Assembly (NCBI GenBank): GCA_021202075.1
Contig: JAJQDT010000098.1
Span: forward strand, 1 to 49,410
Source: Lachnospiraceae bacterium
GTDB lineage: Bacteria; Bacillota; Clostridia; Lachnospirales; Lachnospiraceae
DNA length: 49,410 bases
Direction of reading: 5' to 3'
This document shows positions 1-8,025 of the stretch, piece after piece. Below the pieces are notes generated by a model. That model was not told the origin of the DNA. It saw nothing but the letters and a program-made list of their open reading frames with translations, and searched no databases. Each line of letters begins with the position of its first letter. Positions within the stretch are counted from its first letter, which is position 1. The position numbers and the translations under genes are program-made.

Positions 1-150
1 GCGGAGCGACGGTATCATTCTGCGGACGGGTGGTATCTCGCGCGCGGAATATTCAATCAGTTAACATTGGATGGCTACAAAGTATCTTTTCACACCCAAT
101 TGAGCAACAAAAAAGTTAAGCAAATCATTGAAGAAGTTCTAACTACTTAA
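1..150 (+). CDS. 3' end of an unrecognised gene, cut by the window edge
   Basis: An open frame enters at the first base and ends with TAA at 148-150, giving 49 residues of a C-terminus. It is followed within 6 bp by a strong rho-independent terminator, which supports a real gene end. The visible part ends in a short Lys/Glu-rich helix (KKVKQIIEEVL). I do not recognise a family from this fragment. The neighbours (virulence-protein family, SymE-like) suggest it belongs to integrated mobile-element cargo, but that is inference from context only. Confidence 0.5.
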   Translation, partial: AERRYHSADGWYLARGIFNQLTLDGYKVSFHTQLSNKKVKQIIEEVLTT

Positions 151-155
151 AATTG

Positions 156-196
156 CAGCCATGTGGGGGATAAATTGTTCCACATGGCTGTTTTGA
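156..196 (+). terminator. Rho-independent terminator after the partial gene
   Basis: Perfect 11-bp stem CAGCCATGTGG (156-166) and its complement (180-190), followed by TTTTG. It lies 6 bp after the stop codon of the upstream plus-strand gene. It also sits just beyond the stop of the converging minus-strand gene at 201, but the T-run is on the plus side. Confidence 0.8.
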
Positions 197-200
197 TGTC

Positions 201-908
201 CTAATCGGAAACTTCACGCTTGCCGCATCCTGTTCTCCATGCGGAATTACCCTCCAGATTGCGAAGCAGGATTTTCCTGTCCTGCTTGTACTCATCCCCG
301 ATGAAACCCAGCCGAAGCAGAAAGCAACGGAAGGTGTATTTCTCGTTCTCTACATCTCTTTCAGTAGCAGTCACACGCTTTAGTGTCCGGCTCATTTCGC
401 AGAGAGCGCCGATGAGATGAGTGTACGCTGTGCATTCGTCTGGAGTGGGCAGTTCGGTAAACCAGGGGAATGAAACTGTATCCTCGCTGATTTCAATCGG
501 CAGGCCGTCAATGCCCAGAGCTTTTTTGATAAGACTGCCTTTTGCGTCCAGCAAACTGGTCAGAGTGCCGACCGCTACCTTATCGAGCGGAACCGTTATT
601 GTGAATCCTATGGCCTCTTCCTGCGGCGCATTTTCTTCTGTGTCATCTGTCTCATTAGTTTCTTCTAATGCCTCTGCAGGCTCGGCGGTGAAGCCTCTCA
701 CGGCAAGCTGCTCCAGCAGATTCTCCACTTCCTCACTGTCGGCTCTGTCGCTAAACTCAACTGTTCCGTTCTTGTTGACAGTAAAGTAATCCACCTTGTA
801 GGATGCGGTGGGCATTCCGAGGTACTTTGGCTTGACTTCAAGAATCTCGCCCATAGCCGTCACAAGTGCTTTTCGTTCTGTTCCTGTTACGTTGTAATTG
901 ATTGTCAT
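201..908 (-). CDS. 'Virulence protein' family, conjugative-element cargo
   Basis: 235-residue protein of a family commonly annotated only as 'virulence protein' in clostridial integrative conjugative elements; the biochemical function is unknown to me. The sequence shows two modules: an N-terminal part beginning TINYNVTGTERKALVTAM and a second part (about residues 100-170, GFTITVPLDKVAVGTLTSLL) separated by an acidic linker of Glu, Asp and Thr. The two parts resemble each other in layout, as if an internal duplication, but similarity is weak by eye. The ATG at 908 is preceded by AGGAGG, so the start is well supported. There is no signal peptide or membrane segment. It converges on the partial gene at 1-150 and is divergent from the SymE-like gene, a typical cargo arrangement. 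Confidence 0.65.
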   Translation of the reverse strand: MTINYNVTGTERKALVTAMGEILEVKPKYLGMPTASYKVDYFTVNKNGTVEFSDRADSEEVENLLEQLAVRGFTAEPAEALEETNETDDTEENAPQEEAIGFTITVPLDKVAVGTLTSLLDAKGSLIKKALGIDGLPIEISEDTVSFPWFTELPTPDECTAYTHLIGALCEMSRTLKRVTATERDVENEKYTFRCFLLRLGFIGDEYKQDRKILLRNLEGNSAWRTGCGKREVSD

Positions 909-1100
909 GATGGTATCCTCCTAATCTGTTTTCCCGTTTTGGGTAGTGCCATATTGCCTCTAAATCCACAGAAAAGCAAGACTGTATTACTACCAATAAT
1001 ATGCGCCAAAGTTTGTGCATTCTGTCTCTCCAAATCTGCTTGCTATTTCTGCCGCCAAGAGTGATTAATACACTACTACAAAAATCAATGGAGGTAGCCT

Positions 1101-1421
1101 ATGAAAACAAAGAACATCAAAGTACAGTATTCCAGCCATTATCAGTCAAATTCTCTTTTGCCAAAAATCCAGATGGAAGGCAAATGGCTTGAAGCTCTTG
1201 GCTTCTCGGTCGGCACAAAGCTGGTGGTTGAGTACGAAGAAGGAAACATCCGCATCCGTCCTTTTACCAAAGATGAGACCGAAGCGGCAAGGGAGCAGGA
1301 GCTTCATGCAGCGATTACTCAAAAACAGCGTGAGCTGAGCGCACTGAGAAATAGTCTTCCACAAGCCATGCCAATTACAGCAGTTGCTGAAGAGACGGTT
1401 TCTTATGGCTGTACGCATTAA
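1101..1421 (+). CDS. SymE-like protein (SymE/AbrB-fold toxin family)
   Basis: 106-residue protein. Residues about 18-58 match the SymE family pattern: PKIQMEGKWLEALGFSVGTK, then a basic/acidic strand segment ending IRIRPF. In Escherichia coli SymE is an SOS-induced toxin whose mRNA is repressed by antisense RNA SymR; many clostridial homologues sit on mobile elements and their toxicity is untested. The C-terminal half is helical and Gln/Glu/Arg-rich. The ATG is preceded by GGAGG with 7-bp spacing. A terminator follows about 40 bp after the stop. I see no clear antisense promoter, so a type I antitoxin RNA is not claimed here. The family call is fairly firm; activity is inference. Confidence 0.75.
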   Translation: MKTKNIKVQYSSHYQSNSLLPKIQMEGKWLEALGFSVGTKLVVEYEEGNIRIRPFTKDETEAAREQELHAAITQKQRELSALRNSLPQAMPITAVAEETVSYGCTH

Positions 1422-1463
1422 TCCGAAGCCGAGCCTATCGGCATCATCCCATTCATAACAAAG

Positions 1464-1490
1464 GCGGCAGAGTCAGACTGCCGCTTTTGC
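1464..1490 (+). terminator. Terminator after the SymE-like gene
   Basis: Stem GCGGCAG (1464-1470) pairs with CTGCCGC (1478-1484) across a 7-base loop, followed by TTTTGC. Position and orientation fit the end of the SymE-like transcript. Confidence 0.7.
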
Positions 1491-1518
1491 TGTATCCATC
1501 AAAAAAGGCAAAGAAAAA

Positions 1519-1559
1519 ACAGTCATGTCGACATTTCTGCCCGTCATGACTGTATTTTT
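1519..1559. terminator. Bidirectional terminator hairpin
   Basis: ACAGTCATG (1519-1527) pairs perfectly with CATGACTGT (1545-1553). An A-run precedes and a T-run follows (ATTTTTC), so it could stop transcription from either side, separating the accessory block from the pgsA side. From 1560 to 1707 I see no gene or clear signal. Confidence 0.6.
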
Positions 1560-1707
1560 CTTGCCCCGCTTAAAGGCTGAACCTTCAAAATTGTTCTTTT
1601 CTGAAAATCCCTAAGTTCAACCCACTAATCACGGCGCATTCTTCCGTGAGAAAGTATGCAAAAGATAAATTAAAGCGGATACCTCATCTTATAAGCACGG
1701 GCTGCAT

Positions 1708-1778
1708 TAAGGCTTTTATGTTCTGCGATTCGCGCTGGACGGTGCAAGATGCACAGGTTATTTCGTAACAGATCCTTA
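1708..1778 (-). repeat. Dispersed palindromic element, copy 1 (single end)
   Basis: One end of the intergenic repeat family described in the findings. It reads GGTGCAAGATGCA then a GTTA/TAAC mini-hairpin then ACAGATCCTTA. The final TTA is the complement of the pgsA stop codon, so the element supplies or exactly abuts the end of that gene. A matching inverted end on the left was not found, so this copy may be truncated. Confidence 0.6.
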
Positions 1779-2312
1779 CATCTGTCCGTCCAGGACGCCC
1801 CAGTTTTTCCGCAGATAATCCACCAGGGAAATCACCGTCAGCACCAGCGCAATCCAAGTCACGACCAGCGCGAGCTGATTCCATACATTTCCAAAATCGT
1901 AGATCAGCATCACGATCATAACCATCTGAAAGACCGTCTTAAATTTCCCCCAGTAGCTGGCCGCGATCACCGTGCCCTTGTCGGATGCCACGAGCCGGAA
2001 GCCGCTGATGATGAATTCGCGGCCGATGATGATGATGACCATCCAGGCCGCCAGCTTTTCCTGTGCGACCAGGCAGATCATCGCCGAGCATACCAGCAGC
2101 TTGTCCGCGATGGGATCCATGAACTTTCCAAAATCCGTGATCAGATTGTTTTTCCGGGCGATGTAGCCGTCCAGCATATCGGTCAGGCTCGCGAGAATAA
2201 AAAGAATTCCGGCCCAGATATTCCCGTTCGGTATCGCATCGACCAGCATCAGCACCACAAAGACCGGCACCAGGCATACCCGGAGCATGGTCAGTTTATT
2301 CGGTAAATTCAT
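1776..2312 (-). CDS. pgsA: CDP-diacylglycerol-glycerol-3-phosphate 3-phosphatidyltransferase
   Basis: 178 residues. It transfers a phosphatidyl group from CDP-diacylglycerol to glycerol-3-phosphate, the committed step to phosphatidylglycerol, in the cytoplasmic membrane. The CDP-alcohol phosphotransferase signature is visible at about residues 45-70: D-x3-DG-x2-AR-x8-G-x3-D-x3-D (TDMLDGYIARKN, then FGKFMDPIADK). Several hydrophobic segments follow and precede it, as expected, and the length is typical. The start ATG has GGAG upstream inside rimO, and the first 17 bp overlap the end of rimO, so the two are translationally coupled. The order rimO-pgsA is usual in Firmicutes. The stop codon lies in a dispersed repeat. 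Confidence 0.95.
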   Translation of the reverse strand: MNLPNKLTMLRVCLVPVFVVLMLVDAIPNGNIWAGILFILASLTDMLDGYIARKNNLITDFGKFMDPIADKLLVCSAMICLVAQEKLAAWMVIIIIGREFIISGFRLVASDKGTVIAASYWGKFKTVFQMVMIVMLIYDFGNVWNQLALVVTWIALVLTVISLVDYLRKNWGVLDGQM

Positions 2313-3702
2313 CCGCTATCACTCCTGTCAAATCATATTCCTGCGCGCCGGTGATCTTCACCTGCGCGAAGTCACCGGTCATCAGGCTCTCATCCGTGTT
2401 GATAAACAGCAGGCCGTCCACATTCGGAGCGTCACCATAGGTTCGCGCCACATAGGTGTGAGCATATGCTGCACAGGGATATGTCAGATCTGCATCCGTG
2501 CTCTGCAGCTCTTCCTCTTCCATCAGTTCACCCTCTACCATCGCAGTCACTGTGCGTCCGATCATTTGCTCCGCGCGGTCAAACGCAATCTCCTGCTGCA
2601 GCTCCATCAGCTCTTCCTGCCATTTTTGCTTTGTCTCTTCCGCAATCTGATCCGGCATCGACGCTGCGGGCGTGTCCTCTTCCTGTGAATACGCAAATAC
2701 GCCGAGACGGTCGAATTCCATCTCATCCACAAAGTCCATCAGTTCTTCGTGCTGCTGCTGCGTCTCTCCCGGAAATCCGGCAATCAGTGTCGTCCGCAGC
2801 ACAATATCCGGTATTTTCTCCCGCAGGTTTTCAATAATCGCCGTCAGATCTGCGCGCGTCGTCCGGCGTCCCATGCGTTTTAATACCGCATCCGAAGCAT
2901 GCTGGATCGGCAGATCCAGGTAATGGCAGACCTTCGGCTCACGGCACATCACATCAATGAGTTCATCGTATATCTCCTCCGGATAGCAATACAGGATCCG
3001 GATCCACCGGAGACCACTGATTTTGCAGAGTGCCTCGATCAGGAGATGCAGGCATTTATGTCCGTACAGGTCAAGCCCGTAAACGGTCGTCTCCTGCGCG
3101 ACCAGAATCAGCTCCTTTACACCCTGCGCAGCCAGCGCCTCCGCCTGCGCAAGCAGCCGCTCCATCGGCACGCTGCGGTATGGGCCGCGCAGCTTCGGGA
3201 TGATACAATAAGAGCAGTGTTTATCACAGCCTTCCGCGATTTTCAGATACGCAAAATGGCCTCCGGTCGTGACCACACGATCACCAAAACCGGATGACGG
3301 CTGCGGTATGGGCAGCCGGTCCAGCGGCTCCATCTTCATGCTCCGGTCACCGGCGAGCGCCTTTTCGATCGCCCCGGAAATCTTATCCCAGGCCGTCGTG
3401 CCAAGTACGGCGTCCACCTCCGGCAGTTCATCCAGAATCTCCTGGCGATACCGCTGCGCCATGCAGCCGGTCACCAGCAGCGCCCTGCAGCTGCCGGATT
3501 TTTTGTATTCCGCCATCTCCAGGATCGTCTGAACGCTCTCTTCCTTCGCGTCATTAATAAAGCAGCAGGTATTCACGATAATCACGTCCGCCTCTGTCTC
3601 ATCGTCCGTGAACTCGTACCCCTGCGCCCGTAAAATCCCCAGCATTTCCTCGGAATCCGCCAGATTCTTGTCGCAGCCGAGAGAAATGAACAAAATTTTC
3701 AT
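2296..3702 (-). CDS. rimO: Ribosomal protein S12 methylthiotransferase (radical SAM)
   Basis: 468 residues. RimO adds a methylthio group to the conserved Asp of ribosomal protein S12, using two 4Fe-4S clusters and S-adenosylmethionine. The N-terminal MTTase domain carries Cys10, Cys46 and Cys80 for the auxiliary cluster (SLGCDKN, NTCCF, TGCMAQRY). The radical SAM motif CxxxCxxC is seen as CDKHCSYC near residue 160. A C-terminal TRAM domain follows, with IGRTVTAMVEGE at its start. Opening with MKILFISLGCDKN distinguishes it from MiaB. The start ATG overlaps the stop of the upstream DUF308 gene by 4 bp (ATGA) and its own end overlaps pgsA, so the three form one operon. Confidence 0.95.
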   Translation of the reverse strand: MKILFISLGCDKNLADSEEMLGILRAQGYEFTDDETEADVIIVNTCCFINDAKEESVQTILEMAEYKKSGSCRALLVTGCMAQRYRQEILDELPEVDAVLGTTAWDKISGAIEKALAGDRSMKMEPLDRLPIPQPSSGFGDRVVTTGGHFAYLKIAEGCDKHCSYCIIPKLRGPYRSVPMERLLAQAEALAAQGVKELILVAQETTVYGLDLYGHKCLHLLIEALCKISGLRWIRILYCYPEEIYDELIDVMCREPKVCHYLDLPIQHASDAVLKRMGRRTTRADLTAIIENLREKIPDIVLRTTLIAGFPGETQQQHEELMDFVDEMEFDRLGVFAYSQEEDTPAASMPDQIAEETKQKWQEELMELQQEIAFDRAEQMIGRTVTAMVEGELMEEEELQSTDADLTYPCAAYAHTYVARTYGDAPNVDGLLFINTDESLMTGDFAQVKITGAQEYDLTGVIADEFTE

Positions 3703-4862
3703 GACTGCTCTTCACCTCCGGCGTCTGCATCAGTGCAACCGCAATCGAAATCCCGGCTGTCGGAAGGATTTGGGGAAGGATTCGGATCATCGGCTCTGTC
3801 GTTTTCTGCTCCGTGCTTCTTTGCAGCAATCGCAAGCCTGGCTCTTTTCATGAGGGGATTCCCGTTTTCTTTTTTTGCGTCCGCAGTATCATCCGTCCCG
3901 TTTCCTTCCGCTATAATCCTGCTCTCTGCTTTCGTCTGTTTTCCACCAAACTCTTCTGGATTTTTTGCAGGCAAAGTCATGGCATCGCCATCTTCATCGT
4001 TTGAAGATAAAGTCACAGCATCTCCACTTTCTTCCTTTTCGTCTGCAGAATATACATTCCGTTTTATATTTGCAGGCACAACAGAATTTCCAGAAGCATT
4101 TTCAGCACCCGAAGCATCTGCGCCTTCTTCCGAAGCCGGATTTTCTGATATCTCCTCGCTCTCCACCACAATCTCCTGCTCTTTTTGCCGCTTCTGTTCT
4201 TTCTTTTCCTGCTTCCGGGCTTTCTTTTCCGCTTTCGCGGCGTCCGCTTTCGCCCATTCATCCTCAATCAGTGCCTGTACATTTACGCCAGGGTTATTTT
4301 TCTGAATTTTCTCCAGCTTTCCTGTACGCAGCCGGATGCACAGCAGGCCGAGCAGATTGGTCACGCCATCCGCAATCAGGCAGATCCCGATGTAAATCAG
4401 CATCTGGTAATCCTCCGCGAACGGATATACCAGCAAAAATACGCCCAGCGCAATAATGATCAGCGCCGCGATCAGAGCCACATACCATCTCCGGACAAAC
4501 AGACGCTTCATGCTGACGGCACTCTGTATCTTGACAATCGCGCCGACCAGAAGCACCGTCGCCATCGCGAACGGCAGCACCATCCGCATAAAGTCCGGCG
4601 TCAGCAAAACAAAAATACCGAACGCCACGCAGACAATCCCGATTACGAGCTCTACCTGCAGATAGCCCTCCTGCCGTTTATTACTGGTAAAATAAATCAC
4701 TCCATAGGTCGCCCCGACCACCAGCATGATGACTCCCAGGCCCCTCCCAATCATCTGAATAGAGAGCGTCGGCCAGATGAGAAGCACCACGCCGATTGCC
4801 ACATAGAGAAACGAAAGGAAAATATAGCTTCTGCTGAATTCCTTTATCTTTTTCAAAGACAT
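3699..4862 (-). CDS. DUF308/HdeD-like membrane protein with long charged tail
   Basis: 387 residues from the chosen start. The N-terminal half has six hydrophobic segments in the DUF308 (HdeD-like) arrangement, for example FLYVAIGVVLLIWPTLSI and MVLPFAMATVLLVGAIVKI. After about residue 195 it becomes a cytosol-type tail: a Lys/Glu coiled-coil (AKAEKKARKQEKKEQKRQ) then a Ser/Glu/Asp/Asn-rich disordered stretch of about 140 residues. The frame is open further upstream to 4907, but ATG 4862 has GGAAGCGGGG before it and begins MSLKKIKEF, the usual start for this family. It overlaps rimO by 4 bp. HdeD is linked to acid resistance in E. coli; no function can be assigned here. The tail is unusual for the family. 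Confidence 0.8.
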   Translation of the reverse strand: MSLKKIKEFSRSYIFLSFLYVAIGVVLLIWPTLSIQMIGRGLGVIMLVVGATYGVIYFTSNKRQEGYLQVELVIGIVCVAFGIFVLLTPDFMRMVLPFAMATVLLVGAIVKIQSAVSMKRLFVRRWYVALIAALIIIALGVFLLVYPFAEDYQMLIYIGICLIADGVTNLLGLLCIRLRTGKLEKIQKNNPGVNVQALIEDEWAKADAAKAEKKARKQEKKEQKRQKEQEIVVESEEISENPASEEGADASGAENASGNSVVPANIKRNVYSADEKEESGDAVTLSSNDEDGDAMTLPAKNPEEFGGKQTKAESRIIAEGNGTDDTADAKKENGNPLMKRARLAIAAKKHGAENDRADDPNPSPNPSDSRDFDCGCTDADAGGEEQS

Positions 4863-4922
4863 CGCCCCGCTTCCATCCCGGCTGGCCGGGGAAATAAAAA
4901 ACCGCAATCATAAGTTACAACG

Positions 4923-5186
4923 CCTTGGAATCTGTCGAAAAATAACCTGTGCAGATTGTGCCGAATAATTCGTGAAGCTCAGGTGTTAAAAACGTAGCCG
5001 TAGTGGGACGCTGAACATCCGTTGAACATCTGCACTCCGTTTCAGTCGGTCTTTAACGTATGCCACTGGCACGCAGAACCATTTAGCGCCGACCGGAGCA
5101 AAGTGGAGACCGACGAGGCTTTTAGCACCTGCGATTCTCGGATTGGACGGTGCAAGATGCATGAGTTATTTGGCAACAGATCCTTA
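4923..5186 (-). repeat. Dispersed palindromic element, copy 2 (both ends, about 264 bp)
   Basis: Fills most of the gap between rpoZ and the DUF308 gene. The left end (CCTTGGAATCTGTCGAAAAA, then AACCTGTGCAGATTGTGCCG) is an imperfect inverted copy of the right end (GGTGCAAGATGCAT, then CAACAGATCCTTA). The interior carries a further 8-bp inverted pair GTCGGTCT and AGACCGAC. The right end's last three bases are the rpoZ stop codon complement. Both ends facing each other fit a miniature inverted-repeat element; no coding potential is seen. Confidence 0.65.
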
Positions 5187-5447
5187 ATTCTCAGCAGAAG
5201 TCTCCTGCTCACCCGGAAGGATTTTCAGCTGTCCGGTGTACAGTTCATCTACTGCCTTCGACAATGGCTTGGATACGGCAAACCCTCTCATATCCTCTCC
5301 GGCCTTTGTCTGGCGCGCAATAATCTGGCGCGCGCGCTTGGAGGTCGCCATCACAATCGAATAGCGGCTGTTGACGACCGGCGTCTCGCCCTCCTCCACT
5401 TCACTGTTTACTACCTTCATTAAATCGGAATAAGATGGATGCAGCAT
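5184..5447 (-). CDS. rpoZ: DNA-directed RNA polymerase omega subunit
   Basis: 87 residues. Omega helps fold and assemble the beta' subunit of RNA polymerase. The family pattern is seen: LHPSYSDLMKVVNSE, then SRYSIVMATSKRARQI at residues 28-43, and a C-terminal part KPLSKAVDELYTG typical of clostridial omega. The frame extends upstream, but ATG 5447 has AAGGAGAG eight bases before it and matches the usual N-terminus. It lies 139 bp after gmk in the conserved order yicC-remA-gmk-rpoZ. The stop codon coincides with the end of a dispersed palindromic element, so the last codons may have been reset by insertion. Confidence 0.93.
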   Translation of the reverse strand: MLHPSYSDLMKVVNSEVEEGETPVVNSRYSIVMATSKRARQIIARQTKAGEDMRGFAVSKPLSKAVDELYTGQLKILPGEQETSAEN

Positions 5448-5586
5448 AATAAAACTCTCCTTTTCTGTTTGCATACTTGCCTGAATCAGCAAATGTGTCA
5501 ATTGTTATTATCTATACCATACCGTCCGGAATTTGTAAATTGCACTGCTCCTGTCAGGAATAAGTTTCCCGCATATATACCTGCAT

Positions 5587-6225
5587 TCAATCCCGGAGCT
5601 TTCCCGCCAGCTCAATCAGCTCATCCTGGATCTGTTTTGCAAAATCCAGATTCCTGCTGATCATCATATGCTGGCTCTCGATCAGGTGATGCACTTCTTC
5701 CACCGCCCGGTCCAGGTCGGCGTTCACAACCATATAATCATAACGGTCTACGTATTTCGACTCTTCTACCGCCTGAGCCAGTCTCTGCTGAATCACTTCC
5801 TCCGTCTCCGTGTCCCGGCCGCGGAGGCGCTCCACCAGCGTTTGAGCGTCCGGCGGCATTACAAACAGCATCAGGGCATCCGGGTTCTGTTCCTTTACCT
5901 TGAGCGCTCCCTGCTGCTCAATCTCCAGAATCACATCGCGCCCCTGCCCCAGCTGCTCCTCCACATAATCCTTCGGTGTACCATAATAATGATCGCAATA
6001 ACGGGCGTATTCAAACAGGCGTCCCGTATCGGCCAGCTCCTTAAATTCTTCCTCTGTCTTAAAAAAATATTCCCGTCCGTCCGCCTCGCCCTCCCGCGGC
6101 GCTCTGGTCGTCGCGGAAATCGACAGCGCGTACTGACTGTAGCGTGAAGTCAGCTTCTTGATCAATGTGCCTTTCCCCACTCCGGAATATCCGGATACCA
6201 CGATCAGTATCCCCTTCCTGTCCAT
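5587..6225 (-). CDS. gmk: Guanylate kinase
   Basis: 212 residues. It phosphorylates GMP to GDP with ATP, in purine nucleotide synthesis and salvage. The P-loop is SGYSGVGKGT at residues 11-20. The GMP-binding region follows (SISATTRAPREGEADGREYF), and the lid with FVMPPDAQTLVERLRGR. An alanine-free GYSGVGK loop is a normal clostridial variant of GPSGVGK. The start has AAGGGAG upstream. It lies between remA and rpoZ as in many Firmicutes. Length is normal and no key residue is missing. Confidence 0.96.
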   Translation of the reverse strand: MDRKGILIVVSGYSGVGKGTLIKKLTSRYSQYALSISATTRAPREGEADGREYFFKTEEEFKELADTGRLFEYARYCDHYYGTPKDYVEEQLGQGRDVILEIEQQGALKVKEQNPDALMLFVMPPDAQTLVERLRGRDTETEEVIQQRLAQAVEESKYVDRYDYMVVNADLDRAVEEVHHLIESQHMMISRNLDFAKQIQDELIELAGKLRD

Positions 6226-6226
6226 A

Positions 6227-6418
6227 TCAGTCTCCCTTCTGTATTTCCTCTTTCATCGTCCATACATATGTCTTCCTGTCGCAGCGAATCCATCGATACC
6301 TGTCCTCTCGTGTAAATAATTTCCGGCAAAATCCCCTGACTGCTTCAGGATAATTGCCTTCTGGCAAATGCACCTGATGCACGCAGGATGATTCCGAAAC
6401 CGGAATAAGCTTCTGCAC
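6227..6418 (-). CDS. Possible small protein between remA and gmk
   Basis: A 63-codon frame that would start with GTG at 6418 and stop one base before the gmk ATG (its last codons AAG GGA GAC TGA contain the gmk ribosome binding site). The composition (ending RKTYVWTMKEEIQKGD, many charged and aromatic residues) looks protein-like, and the stop-start junction suggests translational coupling. Against it, there is no good ribosome binding site ahead of the GTG and I recognise no family. It is equally possible that this 280-bp gap is just leader sequence. Confidence 0.3.
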   Translation of the reverse strand: MQKLIPVSESSCVHQVHLPEGNYPEAVRGFCRKLFTREDRYRWIRCDRKTYVWTMKEEIQKGD

Positions 6419-6507
6419 AGCAGAGCTGCCAGGTATAGCCCAGGACTCGCTCCGCTCGTCATTCGCCTGTTGCGCAGCAGCGCTGCAGGGTATTTAAACC
6501 GAAGATA

Positions 6508-6828
6508 TTAAACAGGACTCAGTTCCTCCGCTTCAGGATCAGCACCCGCAGCGCCCGCTGCTTCCGCCGCTCCGGCGCGTTTCCCGCGCACTGGCATATT
6601 CAGCCGCCGCGCAATGGTGTCCGGCTGCACGGCGGAGAGCACGATCTGCTCGGTCTCCATGACAATCACGGCTTTCGTCCTGCGCCCCTGTGTCGCGTCA
6701 ATCACACGCTGCTGTTCCTTCGCGTTCTGCACCATGCGCTTGATAGGCGCCGCGTCCGGATTCACCACCGCGATTACTTTTTCTGTATTGATCAGATTGC
6801 CGAATCCGATATTGATTAAATCTGCCAT
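6508..6828 (-). CDS. remA: RemA family DNA-binding regulator (DUF370)
   Basis: 106 residues. RemA of Bacillus subtilis is a DNA-binding activator of matrix and osmoprotection genes and forms ring-like octamers. The conserved core is present: LINIGFGNLINTEKVIAVV, then PIKRMVQNAKEQQRVIDATQ and GRRTKAVIVM. The last 20 or so residues are an Ala/Gly/Glu-rich extension (residues 86-106) not needed in the B. subtilis protein of about 90 residues. The start has GGGAGG at good spacing. It sits directly downstream of yicC, the standard arrangement. What it regulates here cannot be read from the sequence. Confidence 0.93.
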   Translation of the reverse strand: MADLINIGFGNLINTEKVIAVVNPDAAPIKRMVQNAKEQQRVIDATQGRRTKAVIVMETEQIVLSAVQPDTIARRLNMPVRGKRAGAAEAAGAAGADPEAEELSPV

Positions 6829-6946
6829 ATATCCTCCCTGTCATGTGAATTGCCTGTTATCTGACAACAAATGGGATTACGGCCGGCTAAATTCAAAAAT
6901 AATCCCTGCTAAGGAACTTCTGTCCGTGGTCGGATGCCTGAAGCGG

Positions 6947-7825
6947 TTACTCTATGTTTTGTATCTGCTCGCGGATTTTTTCAATATCCGTTTTCAGGTC
7001 AATCGCAATGTTCGAGGTCTCCAGGTCGTTTGCCTTGGAGAGAATCGTGTTCGCCTCGCGGTTCATCTCCTGCGCGATAAAGTCCAGCTTCCGGCCGACC
7101 GCCCCGCCTTCCAGCAGGGTGTCCTGCATCGTGTGGATATGGCTGCGCAGGCGGACCGTCTCCTCATCGGTGCAGATTTTATCAGAAAAAATCACAACCT
7201 CTGCGGCTATCCGCGACTCTTCCATCTGCGTGTCGGCGAGCAGCTCTTTTACCTTATCTGTCAGCTTTTCCCGGTATTCCGCGACAATCTGCGGATAGCG
7301 GGTTTCTATGAGAGTTACATTTTCGTCCATTCCCGCCAGTTTGTCAAGAATATCCTTTTTTAAGGATTCCCCTTCTTTTTCCCGGGCGGACAGAAGCTGT
7401 TCGCAGGCGCCGCGGATCGCCTCCCGCAGTCCGGCCCAGAGTGCTTCCTCGTCAATCTCCTGTTCCTCCATGGAAAAGACCTCCGGGCACCGGCCAAGGA
7501 TGGACGCGGTCAGGTCATTCCGGATTCCAAACTGCTCCGACATCCGGCCAAAATACTCCAGGTATTTCGCCGCAAGCGCTTCGTTATAATTCAGTGAAAC
7601 ATTCTCTTCCGCATAGTCCTCGTAGGTCACAAATACATCCACCTTGCCGCGCTGTACAAAGCTTTTCAGTTCCGTACGGATCGCCGACTCAAAAAAGGCG
7701 AATTTTTTCGGCATTTTGATGCTCACGTCAAAGTAGCGGTGATTGACCGCACGCACTTCTACCGTGAACTTTTTATTGTCTTTCAGGCACTCACATCTGC
7801 CGAAGCCTGTCATACTTTTTATCAT
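6947..7825 (-). CDS. yicC: YicC-family endoribonuclease
   Basis: 292 residues from the chosen start. YicC proteins are single-strand-specific endoribonucleases implicated in small RNA turnover. The family start MIKSMTGFGR is clear, followed by VEVRAVNHRYFDVSIKMPK and the C-terminal GRKLDFIAQEMNREANTI with KADDLE-like NTILSKANDLE, the DUF1732 region. The frame is open for 23 codons upstream, but ATG 7825 has AAAGGAAC ahead of it and is the family N-terminus. It heads the yicC-remA-(ORF)-gmk-rpoZ cluster. No promoter with both consensus boxes was identified. Confidence 0.93.
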   Translation of the reverse strand: MIKSMTGFGRCECLKDNKKFTVEVRAVNHRYFDVSIKMPKKFAFFESAIRTELKSFVQRGKVDVFVTYEDYAEENVSLNYNEALAAKYLEYFGRMSEQFGIRNDLTASILGRCPEVFSMEEQEIDEEALWAGLREAIRGACEQLLSAREKEGESLKKDILDKLAGMDENVTLIETRYPQIVAEYREKLTDKVKELLADTQMEESRIAAEVVIFSDKICTDEETVRLRSHIHTMQDTLLEGGAVGRKLDFIAQEMNREANTILSKANDLETSNIAIDLKTDIEKIREQIQNIE

Positions 7826-8025
7826 AGCTGTTCCTTTCGAACTACTGCATATATACGCAAGGCCTTGGGCCTGACCAGGTGTTTTATGGCTCAAGCCGTA
7901 CCAGACCCGCGCAGCGAGCAGGAGTCAGATGAACCGTCACCTGCTTAAATACCCGGGATTCGCACATCAGTTACTCAGGATGCGTAAATGGCGGCGTAAC
8001 GACTCCTTATTGCTCATTGATTATT

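Noticed and set aside
838..1020. 60-codon minus-strand frame opposite the SymE leader
   Set aside because: No ribosome binding site and no family; overlaps the virulence-family gene in another frame. It is likely a shadow.
1404..1457. Short frame MAVRINPKPSLS after the SymE-like gene, perhaps the start of a lost recombinase
   Set aside because: Only 17 codons, and the resemblance to recombinase N-termini is too short to support.
6905..6950. TAAGGAACTTCTGTCCGTGG between yicC and remA as another element end
   Set aside because: Only the first 8-9 bases agree; probably chance.
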